From Erysipelothrix sp. HDW6C (lineage in GTDB: Bacteria; Bacillota_I; Bacilli_A; Erysipelotrichales; Erysipelotrichaceae), in contig NZ_CP049861.1 of the NCBI RefSeq assembly GCF_011299615.1, positions 1,240,001 to 1,304,000 of the forward strand: a stretch of 64,000 nt of DNA, read 5' to 3'. The translations under genes were made by a program, and so were the position numbers. Positions 61,020 to 64,000 of this stretch are shown piece after piece (within the stretch, counting starts at the first letter, position 1; the number at the start of each line of letters is the position of its first letter). Under the pieces are notes generated by a model. It made no database searches, was not told the origin of the DNA, and saw nothing but the letters and a program-made list of their open reading frames with translations.

Positions 61020-63746
61020 ATGGATTACAAAGATACACTATTATTACCCAAAACAGATTTTGAAATGCGCGGGAATCTTAATAAAAAAGAACCCCTGATC
61101 CAACAACAATGGGATGAAGAAAATCTCTATGAAGCAATGCTAAAGGTTCGTGAGGAAGAAGGCGCACCCCTTTTTGTGTTGCACGATGGTCCTCCCTATG
61201 CAAATGGTAACATCCATTTGGGACATGCGTTGAATGGAATTCAAAAAGATTTATTGGTACGTACAAAACACATGGCAGGATTTAGAACGCCATTCCGTCC
61301 GGGATGGGATACACATGGCTTGCCAATCGAAACGGCAATTCAAAAATTAGGTGTTGATCGCAAGTCAATCCCGTTGCATGAGTTCCGTGCTTTATGTGAG
61401 AAGTATGCACGCGAGCAAGTTGCAATTCAAATGAAAGATTTTAAATCATTGGGTAAAATTGGTGACTATAAAAATCCATACATCACCTTAAATAAAGACT
61501 ATGAAGCAACTCAAATTCGTGTTTTTGCGCAAATGGCTCTCAAAGGTATGATCTATAAGGGACTAAAACCAGTCTATTGGTCACCATCCAGCGAAACTGC
61601 ATTGGCAGAAGCTGAAATTGAATACTATGATCGTAAAGACCCCGCTATCTTTATTGCATTTGATGTTGTAGATGGCAAAGGGGTTCTTGATGCTGGTGAC
61701 CGTTTGGTCATTTGGACAACGACACCATGGACAATTCCTGCAAACTTAGCAATCTCAGTGAATGCGAATATGGAATATGTTCTTGTTAAGACCGCTAAGG
61801 GGAATCTTGTTTTAATGAAGTCCCTTATGGAGAATGCACTCAAAGAACTTGAACTTGAAAACGAAGGCATCCTGAAATCGTTTATGGGTTCGGAAATTGA
61901 ATATGTTACCTACAAACACCCGTTGTATGATCGTGTATCTCCTGTTTTAAATGGTGATCACGTTACGGATGAAGCGGGTACAGGGTGTGTCCATACGGCA
62001 CCTGACCATGGAGCGGAAGACTTTGATGTTTGCGCAAAATACGGAATCAAACCAATTGGACCGGTTGATGCACAAGGTCATTTAAACGAGAAAACCGGTG
62101 AATTTGCGGGAATGTTCTTTGAAAAGGCGAATAAAGAAGTTACACTTCGTTTGGAAGAAGAACAAGCACTCTTAAAGATGGGTTGGATTACGCATAGTTA
62201 TGCTCATGACTGGCGCACTAAGAAACCAATTATTTATCGTGCAACCACACAATGGTTTGCATCGATTGATGGCATTCGTCAACAAATTCTTGATGAAATT
62301 GCAAGTGTCACATGGTACCCTGCATGGGGTGAAAAGCGCATGCACAACATGATCGCTGATCGTGGTGATTGGACCATTTCACGCCAACGTGCGTGGGGTG
62401 TGCCGATTCCAATTTTCTATGCTGAAGATGGAACACCAATCATTGATGCGAAAGTGTTTGATCATGTAGCAGATCTTTTTGATGAATTTGGTTCAAACAT
62501 TTGGTTTGAAAAAGAAGCCAAAGACCTCCTTCCAGACGGCTATACACATCCGAATTCACCAAATGGTGAATTTACCAAGGAAAAAGATATCATGGATGTA
62601 TGGTTTGATTCCGGGTCATCACACACAGCAGCATTAAACCACAAGGAAACACCACTTCCGGTGGATGCATATGCAGAGGGGGCTGACCAATATCGCGGAT
62701 GGTTTAACTCATCACTTATCATTTCAGTTGCGCTCTACGGTATTGCGCCGTATAAAAACGTTATTACACACGGCTTCATCAAATTAGATGGTGGCGAGAA
62801 AATGAGTAAGTCAAAATCAAATGGACTCAGTCCTAATGAAATCACAAGCACACTTGGTGCGGATATTCTTCGTCTGTGGGTTGCGAGTGTAGACTATCAC
62901 TCAGACATTACGATGTCTCAAGATCTCTTGAAACAAGTCAGCGAATCCTACCGAAAAATTCGAAACACATTCCGATTTATGCATGGAAACTTGGCAGATT
63001 TTGATATTGAACGTGATGGTATTGCGATTGAAGAACTTTCACTCCTCAACCGATATGTCCTTAACGATGCAGTGCGCATCAATGCTGAAGCACAAAAATC
63101 ATACGCACAATACGACTATCAAAAAGCAACAACTGCAGTCTTGAATTCCCTTATTAATACAATGTCATCGTACTATCTCGATTATACGAAAGACATCCTT
63201 TATATTGAGAAATCAGATGCACGCAGTCGTCGCGAGATTCAAACGGTTATCTATCATACTTTAGATATCTTCCTCAAACTCTTGTCACCAATCTTGGTTC
63301 ATACAAGCGAGGAAATGTACGCAATCTTCAAACCAAACCAAGGCAGCATCCATCTGACAAAATTTGTGGCACCTCAGGATGAGATTGTAAGTGTCCAAGA
63401 AAAAGCAGACATGAACGAACTCTTCAAATTGCGTGAATCTGTGTTTAAAGCATTGGAAGAAAAACGTGCTGAGAAAACAATTGGAAAATCGTTGGAGGCT
63501 GAAGTTCATTTAAACCTCGAATCTGGCTTTGGTGATAAAGTTCAAGCAATTCTTGGTGAACATCTTGCCCAATGGTTTATTGTTTCTGATGTTAAATTCA
63601 CAAACGAAGACCTTCCTGAAGTTTCAGGATATAGAGTGGGTGTCCAAAAGACAGAAGGTCACACATGTTCGCGTTGCTGGAATGTTGTAACGACTGTAAA
63701 TACAGACGGCCTATGTCCACGTTGTGAATCGGTTTTAAAGGGATAA
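61020..63746 (+). CDS. ileS: Isoleucyl-tRNA synthetase
   Basis: 908 residues. HIGH motif in GPPYANGNIHLGHALNGIQ, editing domain with WTTTPWTIPANLAIS, KMSKS in GGEKMSKSKSNGLSPNEI, and a C-terminal zinc finger CSRCWN / LCPRCESVL typical of bacterial-type IleRS. It charges tRNA-Ile. SD AGGAGG. Regulated by the T-box immediately upstream. Confidence 0.98.
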   Translation: MDYKDTLLLPKTDFEMRGNLNKKEPLIQQQWDEENLYEAMLKVREEEGAPLFVLHDGPPYANGNIHLGHALNGIQKDLLVRTKHMAGFRTPFRPGWDTHGLPIETAIQKLGVDRKSIPLHEFRALCEKYAREQVAIQMKDFKSLGKIGDYKNPYITLNKDYEATQIRVFAQMALKGMIYKGLKPVYWSPSSETALAEAEIEYYDRKDPAIFIAFDVVDGKGVLDAGDRLVIWTTTPWTIPANLAISVNANMEYVLVKTAKGNLVLMKSLMENALKELELENEGILKSFMGSEIEYVTYKHPLYDRVSPVLNGDHVTDEAGTGCVHTAPDHGAEDFDVCAKYGIKPIGPVDAQGHLNEKTGEFAGMFFEKANKEVTLRLEEEQALLKMGWITHSYAHDWRTKKPIIYRATTQWFASIDGIRQQILDEIASVTWYPAWGEKRMHNMIADRGDWTISRQRAWGVPIPIFYAEDGTPIIDAKVFDHVADLFDEFGSNIWFEKEAKDLLPDGYTHPNSPNGEFTKEKDIMDVWFDSGSSHTAALNHKETPLPVDAYAEGADQYRGWFNSSLIISVALYGIAPYKNVITHGFIKLDGGEKMSKSKSNGLSPNEITSTLGADILRLWVASVDYHSDITMSQDLLKQVSESYRKIRNTFRFMHGNLADFDIERDGIAIEELSLLNRYVLNDAVRINAEAQKSYAQYDYQKATTAVLNSLINTMSSYYLDYTKDILYIEKSDARSRREIQTVIYHTLDIFLKLLSPILVHTSEEMYAIFKPNQGSIHLTKFVAPQDEIVSVQEKADMNELFKLRESVFKALEEKRAEKTIGKSLEAEVHLNLESGFGDKVQAILGEHLAQWFIVSDVKFTNEDLPEVSGYRVGVQKTEGHTCSRCWNVVTTVNTDGLCPRCESVLKG

Positions 63747-63748
63747 GT

Positions 63749-64000
63749 ATGAGAATAACATCGCTACAAAACGATACAATTAAGATGCTTGTAAAACTGG
63801 GCTCAAAAAAGAATCGCGATGCCAGTGGTATGTTTCTTGTTGAAGGAGAACACCTTCTGCAAGAAGCAAAAGCATCGGGACTTCTTGAAAAGAGTATTGG
63901 TATCGGGACGGATTATGATTTTGAAATTACCGAACATATTGCTGAAAAGCTCTCAACAACAAAGTCTGGTTCAACTGTTTTCGGATTGGTACGAAAACCA
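63749..64000 (+). CDS. SpoU/TrmH-family RNA 2'-O-methyltransferase, N-terminal part (cut by window end)
   Basis: 84 codons visible to the right edge. RITSLQNDTIKMLVKLGSKK, NRDASGMFLVEGEHLLQEA and GSTVFGLVRKP match the N-terminal substrate-binding domain of SpoU-type methyltransferases; the catalytic knot lies beyond the window. ATG 63749 has AAAGGGATAA upstream and begins three bases after the ileS stop. Confidence 0.85.
   Translation, partial: MRITSLQNDTIKMLVKLGSKKNRDASGMFLVEGEHLLQEAKASGLLEKSIGIGTDYDFEITEHIAEKLSTTKSGSTVFGLVRKP

Overview
The window comes from a low-GC Gram-positive chromosome (Bacillota). The best overall fit is class Erysipelotrichia, Erysipelothrix or a close relative. Reasons: the DNA is AT-rich by eye; start sites carry strong AGGAGG-type Shine-Dalgarno sequences; tRNA-synthetase genes have T-box leaders; sepF-divIVA and cvpA-mutS2 neighbourhoods are present; there is a full-length Hpf; energy conservation uses a V-type rather than an F-type ATPase; and no sporulation genes are seen. 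The family placement is inference, not a database match. Nearly all of the window is core chromosome. I see no prophage, insertion sequence, CRISPR array or replication origin, and no gene-free stretch longer than 300 bases.

Layout. 1-8237: end of a TetR-like regulator, then a nine-gene V-type ATPase operon (ntpF-I-K-E-C-G-A-B-D) whose c subunit keeps the Na+-binding residues. 8341-15189: acetyltransferase, Na+/phosphate symporter with a structured leader, nucleotide and PPC-domain genes, tRNA-Thr, and separate cellobiose-type PTS IIA and IIB genes with cre-like operators flanking a membrane protein and a HerA-like ATPase. 15250-22543: a candidate small RNA with four anti-Shine-Dalgarno motifs, coaD, tRNA-Arg, a degenerate ABC ATPase divergent from an Rgg-type regulator, a decayed ADP-ribosylglycohydrolase pseudogene, a VanZ-like protein, an RpiR regulator, a YegP-like protein and tRNA-Leu.

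22674-34312: isochorismatase and alpha/beta hydrolase pair; lspA-rluD-rhomboid-dCMP deaminase, where the rhomboid has lost its catalytic residues; rnhC; and a cvpA-mutS2-uvrC-murI-phosphodiesterase operon followed by tRNA-Arg. 34508-38419: a four-gene catabolic operon (amidohydrolase, PLP ammonia-lyase, KDPG-type aldolase, sugar kinase) that should turn an amino-sugar acid into pyruvate and glyceraldehyde 3-phosphate. 38539-46809: secreted G5-CAP protein, trigger factor under a CIRCE-like operator, lon, engB, and two convergent ATP-grasp paralogues. 46878-49923: an unrecognised gene pair and a lipoprotein.

49966-64000: a valine T-box controlling an acetyltransferase and valS, a 54-residue membrane protein, and an MgtA-type Mg2+ ATPase preceded by a 30-codon leader peptide that contains an Asp-Asp-Asp-Pro run. 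Then come a HAD phosphatase, alanine dehydrogenase, a zinc-dependent phospholipase C-like protein, hpf, sepF, divIVA, an isoleucine T-box with ileS, and the start of a SpoU-type RNA methyltransferase. The most promising possibly undescribed elements are the mgtA leader peptide, the anti-SD small RNA and the nptA leader RNA. All three are inferences from sequence.
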